From Palsa-504 sp050011155 (GTDB taxonomy: Bacteria; Actinomycetota; Actinomycetes; Streptosporangiales; Streptosporangiaceae), in assembly GCA_050011155.1 (NCBI GenBank), contig JBEKJP010000024.1, positions 6,989-70,988 on the forward strand: 64,000 nt of DNA, in the 5' to 3' direction. The notes beneath the pieces were generated by a model. It did no database searches. It saw only the letters and a list, made by a program, of their open reading frames with translations, and was not told the DNA's origin. Each line of letters starts with the position of its first letter. Within the stretch, counting starts at the first letter, position 1. Position numbers and translations under genes: made by a program. This document shows positions 33,161 through 45,101 of the stretch, one piece after another.

Positions 33161-34657
33161 TCAGCTGTACGCCGCGGCCGGCGGCTGGGGCGGCGCGGGC
33201 GGCTGGAACGGGATCCAGACCTGCACGCTGGTGCCCGCCCCGGCCGCCGACTTGAGCATCGCGTGGCCGCCGTGCGCGGTCGCGATCGCCTGCACGATGG
33301 CCAGCCCGAGACCGCTGCCGTGGGCGTCCTTGCCGTTGTGCCCGCCCCGGTAGAAGCGGTCGAAGGCGCGTACCGCCGCGTCGGCGTCCATGCCCTGGCC
33401 CGAGTCGGTCACCTCGAGCAGCGCGCCCTGGCCGGCCTCGGAGAGCCGGACGGAGACCGGCGTGTCCGGCGTGGTGTGCTCGCGGACGTTGCCGAGCAGG
33501 TTGGCGAGCACCTGCCTGATCCGCGGCTCGTCGGCCACGACCACCAGGCTCGGCGGTGTCCTGGCGGCGACCGGACGCTTCGGCTCGACCGCCTGGGCGT
33601 CGGCGACGGCGTCCGCCACCAGCGCCGACAGGTCGGTCTCGGTCAGGTCCAGCGACGAGTGGCGGTCCAGCCGGGCCAGCTCGAGCAGCTCGGCCACCAG
33701 GCTGGACATCCGGTCGGCCTCCTGCTCGATGCGGCGCATGGCGTTCGGCAGCCGGTCCTCGCCCAGCGCGCCCTGCCGGTAAAGCTCGGCGTACCCGCGG
33801 ATGGTGGTGAGCGGGGTGCGCAGCTCGTGCGAGGCGTCCGCGGCGAACTGCCGCACCTTCTGCTCGGACTCGTAGCGGGCCTGGAACGCCTGCTGGATCC
33901 GGTCCAGCATGGTGTTGATCGCGCGGGCCAGCAGTCCCGCTTCCGCGTGGTCACCCGGATCGGGCATCCGGGCGGTCAGGTCGCCCCGGCTGGTGATCAT
34001 GTCGGCGGTGCTCGCCATCCGGTCGAGCGGCGCCAGGCCCCGGCTGATCAGCCAGCGGCCGCCCACCGCGAGCAGGGCGAGCAGGATCGCGCCGGTGATC
34101 AGCTCGGCCGCGACCAGGCCGCGGACCTCGCTGCCGACCGCGCTGTCCGGCCGCGCTACCACCAGGTAGCTGTAGCCCAGCGGCAGCGTCCCGTCGCTGT
34201 GCTGCGCCTCGGCCGGGGTGACCACGCGCCAGACCGCGGTCAGGGCCGGCTCGCCCGGCTCGGTGATGGGGAACAGCTCGCTCGCCGGGTACTGGTCTTT
34301 GAGCGTTGCCCCGTCCTTGGTGGCGACCAGATTGTCGAGGAAGCCGGTCAGTTCCCGCACGGCGGGCGACGACGTGGAGGACAGCACCTCCACCTGACGG
34401 AGCCGCAGGCTGTAGTAGGCCACCGCGTACCCGCCCTGCAGGCTGTCGAGCTCGTTCAGCTTGATCCGGACGGTCAGCGAGAGGTCGGAGTTGAACTGAT
34501 CCTGCTCCGAGTTGCCAAGCACCACCGTGGTGACCACGCCCATGATGATCAGGAACAGGGCGGTGACCGTGATCAGCCCGGCCAGCAGCCGGGACCGCAG
34601 CGACAGCCTGCCACGGCTGGGACCGAGCCGCCGCGTCAGGTTCAGCGCCGCATTCAC
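33161..34657 (-). CDS. Sensor histidine kinase
   Basis: 498 residues: membrane helix near 25-50 (LAGLITVTALFLIIMGVVTTV), an extracellular sensor of about 120 residues, a second helix near 182-200 (LITGAILLALLAVGG), a HAMP domain (LAPLDRMASTADMITSRGDLTARM), the phospho-acceptor box FAADASHELRTPLTTIRGYAEL, and an ATP-binding domain with N box (NLLGNVREHT) and DSGQGMD, GSGLGLAI. It ends just after a Pro/Ala tail. Its start overlaps the response regulator stop by 4 bp, so they are one operon. Confidence 0.93.
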   Translation of the reverse strand: MNAALNLTRRLGPSRGRLSLRSRLLAGLITVTALFLIIMGVVTTVVLGNSEQDQFNSDLSLTVRIKLNELDSLQGGYAVAYYSLRLRQVEVLSSTSSPAVRELTGFLDNLVATKDGATLKDQYPASELFPITEPGEPALTAVWRVVTPAEAQHSDGTLPLGYSYLVVARPDSAVGSEVRGLVAAELITGAILLALLAVGGRWLISRGLAPLDRMASTADMITSRGDLTARMPDPGDHAEAGLLARAINTMLDRIQQAFQARYESEQKVRQFAADASHELRTPLTTIRGYAELYRQGALGEDRLPNAMRRIEQEADRMSSLVAELLELARLDRHSSLDLTETDLSALVADAVADAQAVEPKRPVAARTPPSLVVVADEPRIRQVLANLLGNVREHTTPDTPVSVRLSEAGQGALLEVTDSGQGMDADAAVRAFDRFYRGGHNGKDAHGSGLGLAIVQAIATAHGGHAMLKSAAGAGTSVQVWIPFQPPAPPQPPAAAYS

Positions 34658-35391
34658 CTGGCCGCGCGCTCGGTTTCCGGCGGCGGCCGCAGGCTGTAGC
34701 CGACGCCGCGCTGGGTGTGGATCAGCGGCGGCCCGAGCGGGTCGAGCTTACGGCGCAGGTAGCTGACGTACGTCTCCACCACCTGGGACTGGCCGGCGAA
34801 CTCCCAGCCCCAGACGTTCTCCAGCAGCTGCTGCCTGGTCAGCATCCGGCCCTGGTTACGCATCAGGTACGCGAGCAGCCGGAACTCCGTCGGCGAGAGC
34901 TCGACCGGAATCCCGTTGCGCCGGACCGCCCAGTGCTCCTCGTCTAGCTCGAGGTCGCCCACGGTCAGCAGGACCGCGTCGTCGCCCGGCCCGTCGCCGC
35001 CGGGCGCGCGGGTGGTGCGGCGCAGGACCGCCCGGACCCGGGCCACCAGCGCCTCCACCGAGAACGGCTTGGTCACGTAGTCGTCGCCGCCCAGGGTCAG
35101 CCCGCGGATCGTATCCGAGGTGGTGTCCCGCGCGGTCAGGAAGATGACCGGGACGTCGTTACCCTCGGACCGCAGCGTGCGGCAGACCTCGAAGCCGTCC
35201 ATGTCGGGCAGCATGACGTCCAGGATCATCAGGTCCGGCTCGTATGCCTCGGCCTGGTGCAGCGCGTCCTTGCCGCTGGCGCTGACCGAGACCGCGCAGC
35301 CGTGGAATTTGAGCGCCACCTCGACGAGCTCACGGATGTTCGGCTCGTCGTCTACGACGAGCACCTTCGGGATTCTGTCACCGTCTGCCAT
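34654..35391 (-). CDS. Response regulator, OmpR/PhoB family
   Basis: 245 residues. Receiver domain with acidic pocket VVDDEP, phospho-acceptor Asp in LMILDVMLPDMDGFEV and the conserved Lys in DDYVTKPFSVEAL. C-terminal winged helix with LSPTEFRLLAYLMRNQGRMLTRQQLLENVWG and VETYVSYLRRKLD. It pairs with the kinase at 33161-34657. The upstream gene 35405-36058 is 13 bp away and likely cotranscribed. Confidence 0.95.
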   Translation of the reverse strand: MADGDRIPKVLVVDDEPNIRELVEVALKFHGCAVSVSASGKDALHQAEAYEPDLMILDVMLPDMDGFEVCRTLRSEGNDVPVIFLTARDTTSDTIRGLTLGGDDYVTKPFSVEALVARVRAVLRRTTRAPGGDGPGDDAVLLTVGDLELDEEHWAVRRNGIPVELSPTEFRLLAYLMRNQGRMLTRQQLLENVWGWEFAGQSQVVETYVSYLRRKLDPLGPPLIHTQRGVGYSLRPPPETERAAR

Positions 35392-35404
35392 GGTCTCTCA
35401 CGTT

Positions 35405-36058
35405 TCATTGTGCCGCATAGTTCGAGTGCAAGCTCAACGATGTCTGGGTGGATTGTGATCCAGCCGTCCCGGACGACGACGACCCCGCGGGCCTGATGAC
35501 GATCAGGCGGGCGTCCCTGGTCCCGCTTACCACCGGGCCGCCGGCGAATACCGTCTGGCCGGCCGACAGCGCGCCGGTGGTGGTCTTGGCGCCGTTCTTC
35601 CTGACGACGGTGTCGCTCACGATCTTCCAGGTCCAGGTGGTGCCGTCCGGCGACTTGATCACGACGTCGGCGCTGCTCACCGACTGGATGCTGCCCCGTT
35701 CGAACGAGAGCGTGCGGAATCCCTTCTTGTTGTGGAAGGTCGCCGTCCCTTCCACGCCACCGAGGCGGCGTAGCCGGCCCAGCGCCCACCGGACGCGGGC
35801 CGCGGAAACGCCAGGGGAGCCGGCCGCGTCGGCCAGTACTGTATTGAGCTGAGCGCCCTGGGTGCTGGAGGCCGGGCTGGCCGTGGCGGTGCCGCCAGCC
35901 GACACCACCGCCAGGGTGATTCCGCCTCCCACGAGGAAGCCGGCCAAGATGATGCCAGCTCCCCAGCGGAGCCGCCGCTTCGGCGGCCGCGCGGAGCCGG
36001 GCTCTGCTGCGTCTGCCGGATACCCGCCGTCGGCATCCGGTCGGTACATATTGTTCAT
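35405..36058 (-). CDS. Membrane-anchored protein next to a two-component system
   Basis: 217 residues from ATG 36058. A proline-rich cytoplasmic start (MYRPDADGGYPADAAEPGSA) leads to basic PPKRRLR and one helix near 33-55 (WGAGIILAGFLVGGGITLAVV). The exported part has a beta-type domain (TFHNKKGFRTLSFERGSIQS ... VVIKSPDGTTWTWKIVSDTVV) similar to DUF5666-like folds. It probably works with, or is regulated by, the two-component system in the same operon. Confidence 0.75.
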   Translation of the reverse strand: MNNMYRPDADGGYPADAAEPGSARPPKRRLRWGAGIILAGFLVGGGITLAVVSAGGTATASPASSTQGAQLNTVLADAAGSPGVSAARVRWALGRLRRLGGVEGTATFHNKKGFRTLSFERGSIQSVSSADVVIKSPDGTTWTWKIVSDTVVRKNGAKTTTGALSAGQTVFAGGPVVSGTRDARLIVIRPAGSSSSGTAGSQSTQTSLSLHSNYAAQ

Positions 36059-36165
36059 ACCGACCAGGATCGGTCCGCGTTCTTGGATATCACCCTAGTC
36101 AGCCTGTACTGCGGCTGTGAGTGCCCCCTGAGTTGGCTGTCGGCCCGCATGGCAGTATCGGTGAG

Positions 36166-39744
<3,579 letters not shown>

Positions 39745-40283
39745 CTCACGTCGCCCTGGCTAACCCGCTGTACCCAGATCAACGTGGTTGCCTGCGGCTG
39801 GCTGGCGTGCCGCGGGGTGCTGTGGTGTCCTGGGGGGCCGGTGGTGCGCTTTCTGCGGGAATAGCGGGGTGAGTTCGGGCTTCGGGGTGATTTTTGTGCA
39901 TCATGGTCCCCCTTTTTCACCCGGAAGCCCGGATCCACCCGGTTAACTTGCCAGTGCGGGTGCAGGTTCGCGGCTGGTGGTGCTCCCGCGGCTGGCGGGA
40001 TGGTGTTCACATTCATGCTGCCAGGGCGGCATGAATGTGAATGTCATGCTGTCAGGACAGGCGCGCCGGGCCGGGAAAGGCCGCATCAGGGCACCGGGCG
40101 TCCCTCACCTTCATAGTTAAAGGTCTCTAGACACCCATAGCCCTCAAAGACCATCAGTCACATTGGGGACACTTGTGCCCTTGAAGGTCATCAATGGGGT
40201 AATACGGGAATATGGATGTCACGGTTCGTGATTCGCGCGAACCGTGCCAGACTGAGAGCTGACTGCTCCCCGAGAAGGCGGTT
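39745..40283. other. Long intergenic region with one strong palindrome
   Basis: About 540 bp. Besides the inverted repeat at 40006-40041, the part 40110-40200 is less GC-rich and has related words AAAGGTCTC, AAAGACCATCA and GAAGGTCATCA, possibly promoter or operator elements for the methyltransferase gene. No reading frame is convincing. Confidence 0.5.
40006..40041. terminator. Near-perfect 17-bp inverted repeat
   Basis: Left arm TTCACATTCATGCTGCC, right arm GGCGGCATGAATGTGAA, with one mismatch and almost no loop. No T-tract follows. It lies 260 bp after cobN, so it may be a cruciform-type terminator or a dimeric protein-binding site. The type is uncertain. Confidence 0.5.
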
Positions 40284-41108
40284 ATGAACGAGGCTTCGCG
40301 CATACCAGCTGGTGTCGACACGGGCAGGCCCACCCCCGCCCGGATCTACGACTACATGCTCCAGGGCAACAACTACTTCCAGGTCGATCGCTTGGCCGCC
40401 GAGCAGATCCTCAAGGCCGCCCCCGAGATCAGGGACGCGGCCTTCTCCAACCGGGGCTTCCATCAGCGCGCGGCCAAGTTCATCGCCTTGCGGGGTGTGC
40501 GGCAGTTCGTCGACATCGGGTCGGGCCTGCCCACCGTCGGTAACACCCACGATGTCGTCCAGAAGATCATCCCTGGGGCGCATGTGGTGTACGTCGACAA
40601 CGACCCCATGGTGGAATTGCACAGCCGCGCGCTCCTCGACAGCGACGGGACGATCGGCGTGATCTGCGGTGACCTGCGTGAGCCTGATTCCATCCTGGAG
40701 AATCCGGAACTGCGTAAGCTGATCGACTTCACCGAGCCGGTAGGCCTGCTGATGACCGGCGTCATGATGTTCGTCTCCGATCCCTCCAACCCGTGGGCGC
40801 TGGTGTCGGCCTACCTGGCCGCGGTCACGTCCGGCAGCTACCTGTCGCTGTCGCATCTCACCGACGACTACAAGCCGCCGGCCGCGGCCGAGGGCTTCCG
40901 CGCGGTCTTCGACACCGCCACCGAGCACATGTACTTCCGCTCCAAGGCGAAGGTCGAGCGCTTCTTCGCCGGGCTGACCCTGGCCGAGCCGTACCCGGGA
41001 GCCGGGCCGAGCGTCACCTTCACCGGATTGTGGGGCGCCGAGGACGTGGAGCTCGCGGACAGCGACGGGTCGCGCTGGCTTTACTGCGGCGTCGCCGAGA
41101 AGCCGTGA
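40284..41108 (+). CDS. SAM-dependent methyltransferase, DUF574 family
   Basis: 274 residues. RIYDYMLQGNNYFQVDRLAAE at residues 20-40 and FVDIGSGLPTVGNTHDVVQ (SAM site) define the actinobacterial DUF574/Methyltransf_19 group; VVYVDNDPMV binds the SAM ribose. The substrate is unknown for the family. Start ATG 40284. The next gene begins at the GTGA overlap with its stop. Confidence 0.9.
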   Translation: MNEASRIPAGVDTGRPTPARIYDYMLQGNNYFQVDRLAAEQILKAAPEIRDAAFSNRGFHQRAAKFIALRGVRQFVDIGSGLPTVGNTHDVVQKIIPGAHVVYVDNDPMVELHSRALLDSDGTIGVICGDLREPDSILENPELRKLIDFTEPVGLLMTGVMMFVSDPSNPWALVSAYLAAVTSGSYLSLSHLTDDYKPPAAAEGFRAVFDTATEHMYFRSKAKVERFFAGLTLAEPYPGAGPSVTFTGLWGAEDVELADSDGSRWLYCGVAEKP

Positions 41109-41419
41109 CCGGCCCGTCCACGGGGAAGCCCACCGTCGCCGAGCTCGGCATCGACCTGGCCGCGCAGCTCTGGCACGGCTCCGGGAGCGCTGCGGGCGCC
41201 ATCGAGGTCGCCTTCGCGCGCGCCGCCAAAGCGGACCCCGCCAAAGCGGACCCCGCGGCAGCGGACCGCCCGGATCCCGCCGGCCGCGCGGAGTGGGTAC
41301 TGATGCGGGTGACCGACGATCCGGAGCAGCGGGTGCTCGTATTCGACCGGCATGAGTGGGAGTGTTTCCTCGACGGCGCTCGCAAGGGCGAATTCGACGA
41401 CGCTGCGGCTAGCCAGTAG
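41105..41419 (+). CDS. Small protein with DUF397-like end
   Basis: 104 residues from GTG 41105, overlapping the methyltransferase stop. It has a three-fold repeat AKADPAKADPAAADRPDPA in the middle and ends VLVFDRHEWECFLDGARKGEFDD, which resembles the end of DUF397 proteins. Coupling to DUF574 methyltransferases is common in actinobacteria. Function unknown. Confidence 0.75.
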   Translation: MTGPSTGKPTVAELGIDLAAQLWHGSGSAAGAIEVAFARAAKADPAKADPAAADRPDPAGRAEWVLMRVTDDPEQRVLVFDRHEWECFLDGARKGEFDDAAASQ

Positions 41420-41475
41420 CCGTGGCCACCCGTAACCCTAGGTTCAGCCTCTAACTCAAGCACTGCCAGCATCTT

Positions 41476-41487
41476 GATTTGCGAATC
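41476..41487. promoter_or_regulatory. Imperfect palindrome GATTTGCGAATC
   Basis: Ten of twelve bases are symmetrical. It lies 58 bp before the XRE gene start, with a GGTAC direct repeat (41496 and 41508) following. It could be the operator of the XRE/DUF397 pair. Confidence 0.35.
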
Positions 41488-41544
41488 ACAATTTGGGTAC
41501 CGTCTAAGGTACGACAGGGCTCCTGTCAAGGAGGGAAAGCCGCT

Positions 41545-42396
41545 ATGAGCGATGACGCCTACGGTGCCACCATCGCCAAGCGCCGCCTCGCCCGCCGCCT
41601 CACCGCGGCCCGGCTCAGGACGGGTTATACGGCCAACCACGCCTGCGACATCCTGAATTGGGGCCGCGGGAAGGTCGGCCGGTTCGAGGCCAACCAATGG
41701 AAACGTCCTGAGATGAGCGACATCAGGGACCTTATCCGGATATACGGCATCGAAGGCGAGGAAAAGGACGAGATCGAGGAACTGGCCATCCGGGCCAGGT
41801 CCCGGCCCTGGTGGCGTGAGTACGCGGAGATCTTCGACAGTGAATTCCCCGGTTACGAGAATGACGCCACCACCATCCGGGTTTTCATGCCGCTGGTGCT
41901 CCCCGGGCTCTTGCAGACTTCCGCCTATACCGAGGCGCTGATGCGGGCTGGGCCGCGGCCGCCCGCGTTCCGGCGCCGGGCGCTGGAGTCCCGGCACCGC
42001 AGGCAGGAAGTTCTCGACCGCACGGACGGATCCGCTGCCATGTTCAGCGCCGTGATAACCGAAGCGTCCCTGCTTTACCGGTGGGGCATGCGGGAGGATC
42101 GCCGGGAGCAGGTCGAGCACCTGGTCGAGTTGAGCAGGCGGCGCAATGTGCAGTTGTACGTCCAGCGGTTCGAGGACGGGCCGCCGATCGGCATCGTGTC
42201 GATGGTCAACATTCTCGGCTTCCGTGACGACGAGCCGAGCCTGGTCTTCGTGGAAACCGACTACGCCGTGGAGGAGGTGAGCAAGCCGGACTCAGTACAG
42301 GGATATATCGAATCGTTCGAGCGTGCCTGCGATGCCGCCCTCGAACCCGCGGCGACCACGGGCTACCTCGAACGTCTCGCGAAACGAATGGAGTAG
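41545..42396 (+). CDS. XRE-family regulator with DUF5753
   Basis: 283 residues from ATG 41545, preceded by AAGGAGGGAAAG. HTH in residues 12-60 (LTAARLRTGYTANHACDILNWGRGKVGRFE), then the DUF5753 domain (MPLVLPGLLQTSAYTEALMRA ... RHRRQEVLD ... VQLYVQRFEDGPP ... VFVETDYAVEEVSKP). Such regulators pair with a DUF397 protein encoded just downstream and act in antibiotic and development control in streptomycetes. Both partners are present here. Confidence 0.92.
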   Translation: MSDDAYGATIAKRRLARRLTAARLRTGYTANHACDILNWGRGKVGRFEANQWKRPEMSDIRDLIRIYGIEGEEKDEIEELAIRARSRPWWREYAEIFDSEFPGYENDATTIRVFMPLVLPGLLQTSAYTEALMRAGPRPPAFRRRALESRHRRQEVLDRTDGSAAMFSAVITEASLLYRWGMREDRREQVEHLVELSRRRNVQLYVQRFEDGPPIGIVSMVNILGFRDDEPSLVFVETDYAVEEVSKPDSVQGYIESFERACDAALEPAATTGYLERLAKRME

Positions 42397-42398
42397 GC

Positions 42399-42608
42399 AT
42401 GACCGACCTGTCTCAGGCCATCTGGCGGAAGGCCCGCCGTAGCGCGCACAACGGAGGCTGCGTCGAGATCGCGGGCAACCTCGACGGCGTGGCCGCCGTC
42501 CGGGACAGCAAGCGACCCGAGGGCGGCGCGCACGTCGTCCGCCGGGACGCCCTCGCCGCGTTCCTGGCGGATGTGAAGGAAGGCCGCTACGACCTGCCCG
42601 GCACGTAG
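42399..42608 (+). CDS. DUF397 protein
   Basis: 69 residues: WRKARRSAHNGGCVEIA then VAAVRDSKRPEGGAHVVRRDALAAFLADVKEG. The WRKxRRS..GGxCVE and VRDSK marks are typical. It begins 2 bp after the XRE gene. DUF397 proteins act as partners or antagonists of the adjacent XRE/DUF5753 regulator. Confidence 0.92.
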   Translation: MTDLSQAIWRKARRSAHNGGCVEIAGNLDGVAAVRDSKRPEGGAHVVRRDALAAFLADVKEGRYDLPGT

Positions 42609-42635
42609 AACTACAGGTAGGACTAGCGGAAGCGA

Positions 42636-42671
42636 AAGGCCCCCCGGTGGATGCAGCCACTGGGGGGCCTT
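42636..42671 (+). terminator. Rho-independent-type hairpin
   Basis: Stem AAGGCCCCCCGGTGG pairs with CCACTGGGGGGCCTT around a loop of about 6 bases and is followed by CTCAT. It is a strong GC hairpin 28 bp after the DUF397 stop. Confidence 0.85.
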
Positions 42672-43079
42672 CTCATACCGGCCCTGTCTCCAGGCCTGGC
42701 GGGCAAACCTTGGGGGTTTCCCTCGCTACCGCGACTGTACACGGCAAGCCAAATTGATAGCTAGCGAAGAATGGCCTAAACGTATATATGTGACATACGG
42801 TCGCAATCTTCCTTAACCGAGAGCGCATAATTACCCTGGACACCACTGGTAACACGAGCCGCTATCGGGAGGCCGCCACGCCCCGTGTGCGCTGAACTGT
42901 GATGAAAAGAAATAACGCCATTCATATTGCGAAGTGGGCCAACTGAGTCGTAATCTGTGTTTCACAGATTAAGAGTCAAATCCCCATACAGCTAGCGGGA
43001 TTTTTGCCGACGGCATCCCTCCTGCCGACGGCCTTAATGTCAGGTGACTGCCGGAGGCGTCAGGTTGAGGCAGCAGGGG
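42672..43079. other. AT-richer intergenic region
   Basis: About 400 bp with unusually low GC for the window (for example ACGTATATATGTGACATA at 42780). It holds the palindrome at 42951-42971. There is no convincing reading frame. Confidence 0.5.
42951..42971. promoter_or_regulatory. 21-bp perfect palindrome TAATCTGTG-TTT-CACAGATTA
   Basis: Nine-base perfect arms around TTT, about 110 bp before the ATP-binding protein gene. A dimeric regulator could bind here. It has no T-tract, so a terminator is less likely. Confidence 0.5.
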
Positions 43080-44024
43080 ATGTACGGTGTGCGCGCGGGC
43101 ACGTGTCAGGTGTGGCCATTGCCGGCCGATGCGGCATGTGCCAAGGTGGCGCGGCAGGTGTTCAGGGACGCGGCCTCGGAGATCGGCCTCGAGCCGGATC
43201 TCCTCGACGACTGCGTGCTGATGGCCAGCGAACTCGCGGCCAACACCCTGCACGCGCGCGCGGTGGCCGGGACCGGCGGAGGGGGGGATCGGCTCGTGTC
43301 CGTCGCCCCGGACATGGGAGGCGAGCAGATTTCGTCCGCCGGCCCGGTCCCGTCGGCCTCGCCGGACACGCCCCGGACGGTGACCGGCTATTCCGAGCTC
43401 TGGCTCTACCTGCGCGGCCTCGGCGGCCGGCGTGAGCTCGTCTGCAAGGTCTTCGATGGCTACCGCGGCTGGCGGCACGGGCTGCCGCCCGCCGCGTCCC
43501 GGGTCCAAGCCCAGGGGATCCAGGCCGTCACCGGCCGCGGCCTGCAGATCGTGCAGGAACTATCCGGCGGCCGGTGGGGACATCACCCCACCCGGGCCCG
43601 GCTGGGCGGCCGGGGCGCACGCGGCAAGGCCGTCTGGTTCGCGGTACCCGCGCCGCTGGCGCACGCCCGGCTGGTCGATGTCACCGGGCTGCGCGCCTAC
43701 ACGCTCTCGGCCGACGTCTCGGCCACCCGGGCGAACGAGCGCCTCAGCGCCCGCCAGGCCGCCGGAGAACTGCAGACGATGCTCGGCGAACGAGGGGTCG
43801 GCGGCCAGCTGGTGCGGGCCGACCAGCCGGCCGCGGACATGTCGGTGCTCTCCGTCTGCCGGGGCCTGACCGTGTGGTGCCGGTCCGGCGTCGTGTCGCT
43901 GACCACGCCGGAAGGGGCCCGGGAGCGATGGAACTACGCCGACCTGATCGAGGCCGCCGAACAGACGGTGCGCCGGTACTCCGAACTCGAACTAGGCCAG
44001 GACCTGCTCGCCGCCGAGGCCTGA
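43080..44024 (+). CDS. ATP-binding regulatory protein, anti-sigma-kinase-like
   Basis: 314 residues from ATG 43080 (MYGVRAGTCQVWPLPADAAC); GTG 43044 is an alternative. Residues 18-60 (VARQVFRDAASEIGLEPDLLDDCVLMASELAANTLHA) form the N-box helix of the HATPase_c fold seen in RsbW-like regulators, and GRGLQIVQELSGGRWG is the G-box region. The C-terminal 120 residues are a second domain of unknown type. Such proteins often accompany XRE/DUF397 sets. Confidence 0.75.
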   Translation: MYGVRAGTCQVWPLPADAACAKVARQVFRDAASEIGLEPDLLDDCVLMASELAANTLHARAVAGTGGGGDRLVSVAPDMGGEQISSAGPVPSASPDTPRTVTGYSELWLYLRGLGGRRELVCKVFDGYRGWRHGLPPAASRVQAQGIQAVTGRGLQIVQELSGGRWGHHPTRARLGGRGARGKAVWFAVPAPLAHARLVDVTGLRAYTLSADVSATRANERLSARQAAGELQTMLGERGVGGQLVRADQPAADMSVLSVCRGLTVWCRSGVVSLTTPEGARERWNYADLIEAAEQTVRRYSELELGQDLLAAEA

Positions 44025-44046
44025 GCCGCCGGCCCTCGTCAAGGCG

Positions 44047-44985
44047 TCAGTGCGCCATCGCCTCGGCCACCTTGGCGTAGGTGCCGAGCGTCACCTCCCA
44101 GAACTTCCCGACCTCGATGCGCATCGCGACCATCGCGTTGCCGTTACCCACCTCGCCGGGGGCGTCGAAGTCCGCCACGGTCATGCCGGCCGTGAACTGG
44201 CCGGCCAGTTCTACCTGCACCCGCGCCGGGGCCAGGCCGAACAGGTGCGGCTCCGCCACCCAGGCCACCGCGCAGACGTCGTGTACCGGCGGCCCGCTAG
44301 ATTCCCGCACCGAGCGGTATTGCTCCAGCGCGGGCAGCAGCAGCCTGGTGCCGAGCGGCCCGAGCTCACCCATCCGCTGTAGCACCTGCTGGCTGGCCCC
44401 GGTCCGCAAGGTCACGTCGAGCCCCAGCATGATGACGGTCCAGCCGGCCCGGAACACCGCCGCGGCGGCCTCCGGGTCGGCCCAGATGTTGTACTCGGCG
44501 GCGGGCGTGACGTTACCCCGGCTCGCCGACCCGCCCATGATCACGAACTGGCGCACCCAGTCCGCCAGCCGCGGCTCCCGCTGCACGGCCAGCGCGATGT
44601 TGGTCAGCGGCCCGGTCGCGACCAGCGTGATCTCCCCGGGAGCGGCGCGGATGGTTTCGATGAGGTAGTCGATGGCGTGCCCGTCGGCCGGGCTGGCCGC
44701 CGCCGGGGGCAGGACGGCCCCGCCGAGCCCGGAGTCGCCGTGTACCCGCCGCGCGTCCAGCGCCGGGCGCAGCAGCGGCCCCGGGCAGCCGGGCGTGACC
44801 GGGATCCCGGCCGCGCCGACGAACTCGCACACCGCCAGCGCGTTCGCTGTCGTCTTGGGCAGCCCGACGTTGCCCGCCACCGTGGTGATGCCGACCAGGT
44901 CGATGCCGGGATGGCCGTGCGCGAACGCGATCGCGAGCGCGTCGTCGATCCCGGGATCGCAGTCGAGGATGATTCGAGTAGCCAT
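44047..44985 (-). CDS. Inosine-uridine preferring nucleoside hydrolase
   Basis: 312 residues. The N-terminal DCDPGIDDALAIAFA is the family's Ca-binding Asp cluster; MGGSASRGNVTPAAEYNIWADPEAA and PVHDVCAVAW carry substrate and metal residues. It hydrolyses ribonucleosides to ribose and base, feeding salvage. Start ATG 44985. It is divergent from glyA. Confidence 0.92.
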   Translation of the reverse strand: MATRIILDCDPGIDDALAIAFAHGHPGIDLVGITTVAGNVGLPKTTANALAVCEFVGAAGIPVTPGCPGPLLRPALDARRVHGDSGLGGAVLPPAAASPADGHAIDYLIETIRAAPGEITLVATGPLTNIALAVQREPRLADWVRQFVIMGGSASRGNVTPAAEYNIWADPEAAAAVFRAGWTVIMLGLDVTLRTGASQQVLQRMGELGPLGTRLLLPALEQYRSVRESSGPPVHDVCAVAWVAEPHLFGLAPARVQVELAGQFTAGMTVADFDAPGEVGNGNAMVAMRIEVGKFWEVTLGTYAKVAEAMAH

Positions 44986-45101
44986 ATCGCTTCATTGCTC
45001 CCTTATGGTGCCCGCAACGAAGGTACCGAACGGAGTTGGCGCGTGCCCCCGTGACCTGCGCGCGCCGGGACCGGTAGCCTCGTCACCGAGGAGGTCCGCC
45101 C

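Noticed and set aside
33074..34699. 541-codon plus-strand frame opposite the histidine kinase
   Set aside because: The kinase frame has complete HAMP, H-box, N and G boxes; the plus frame has none and is a shadow.
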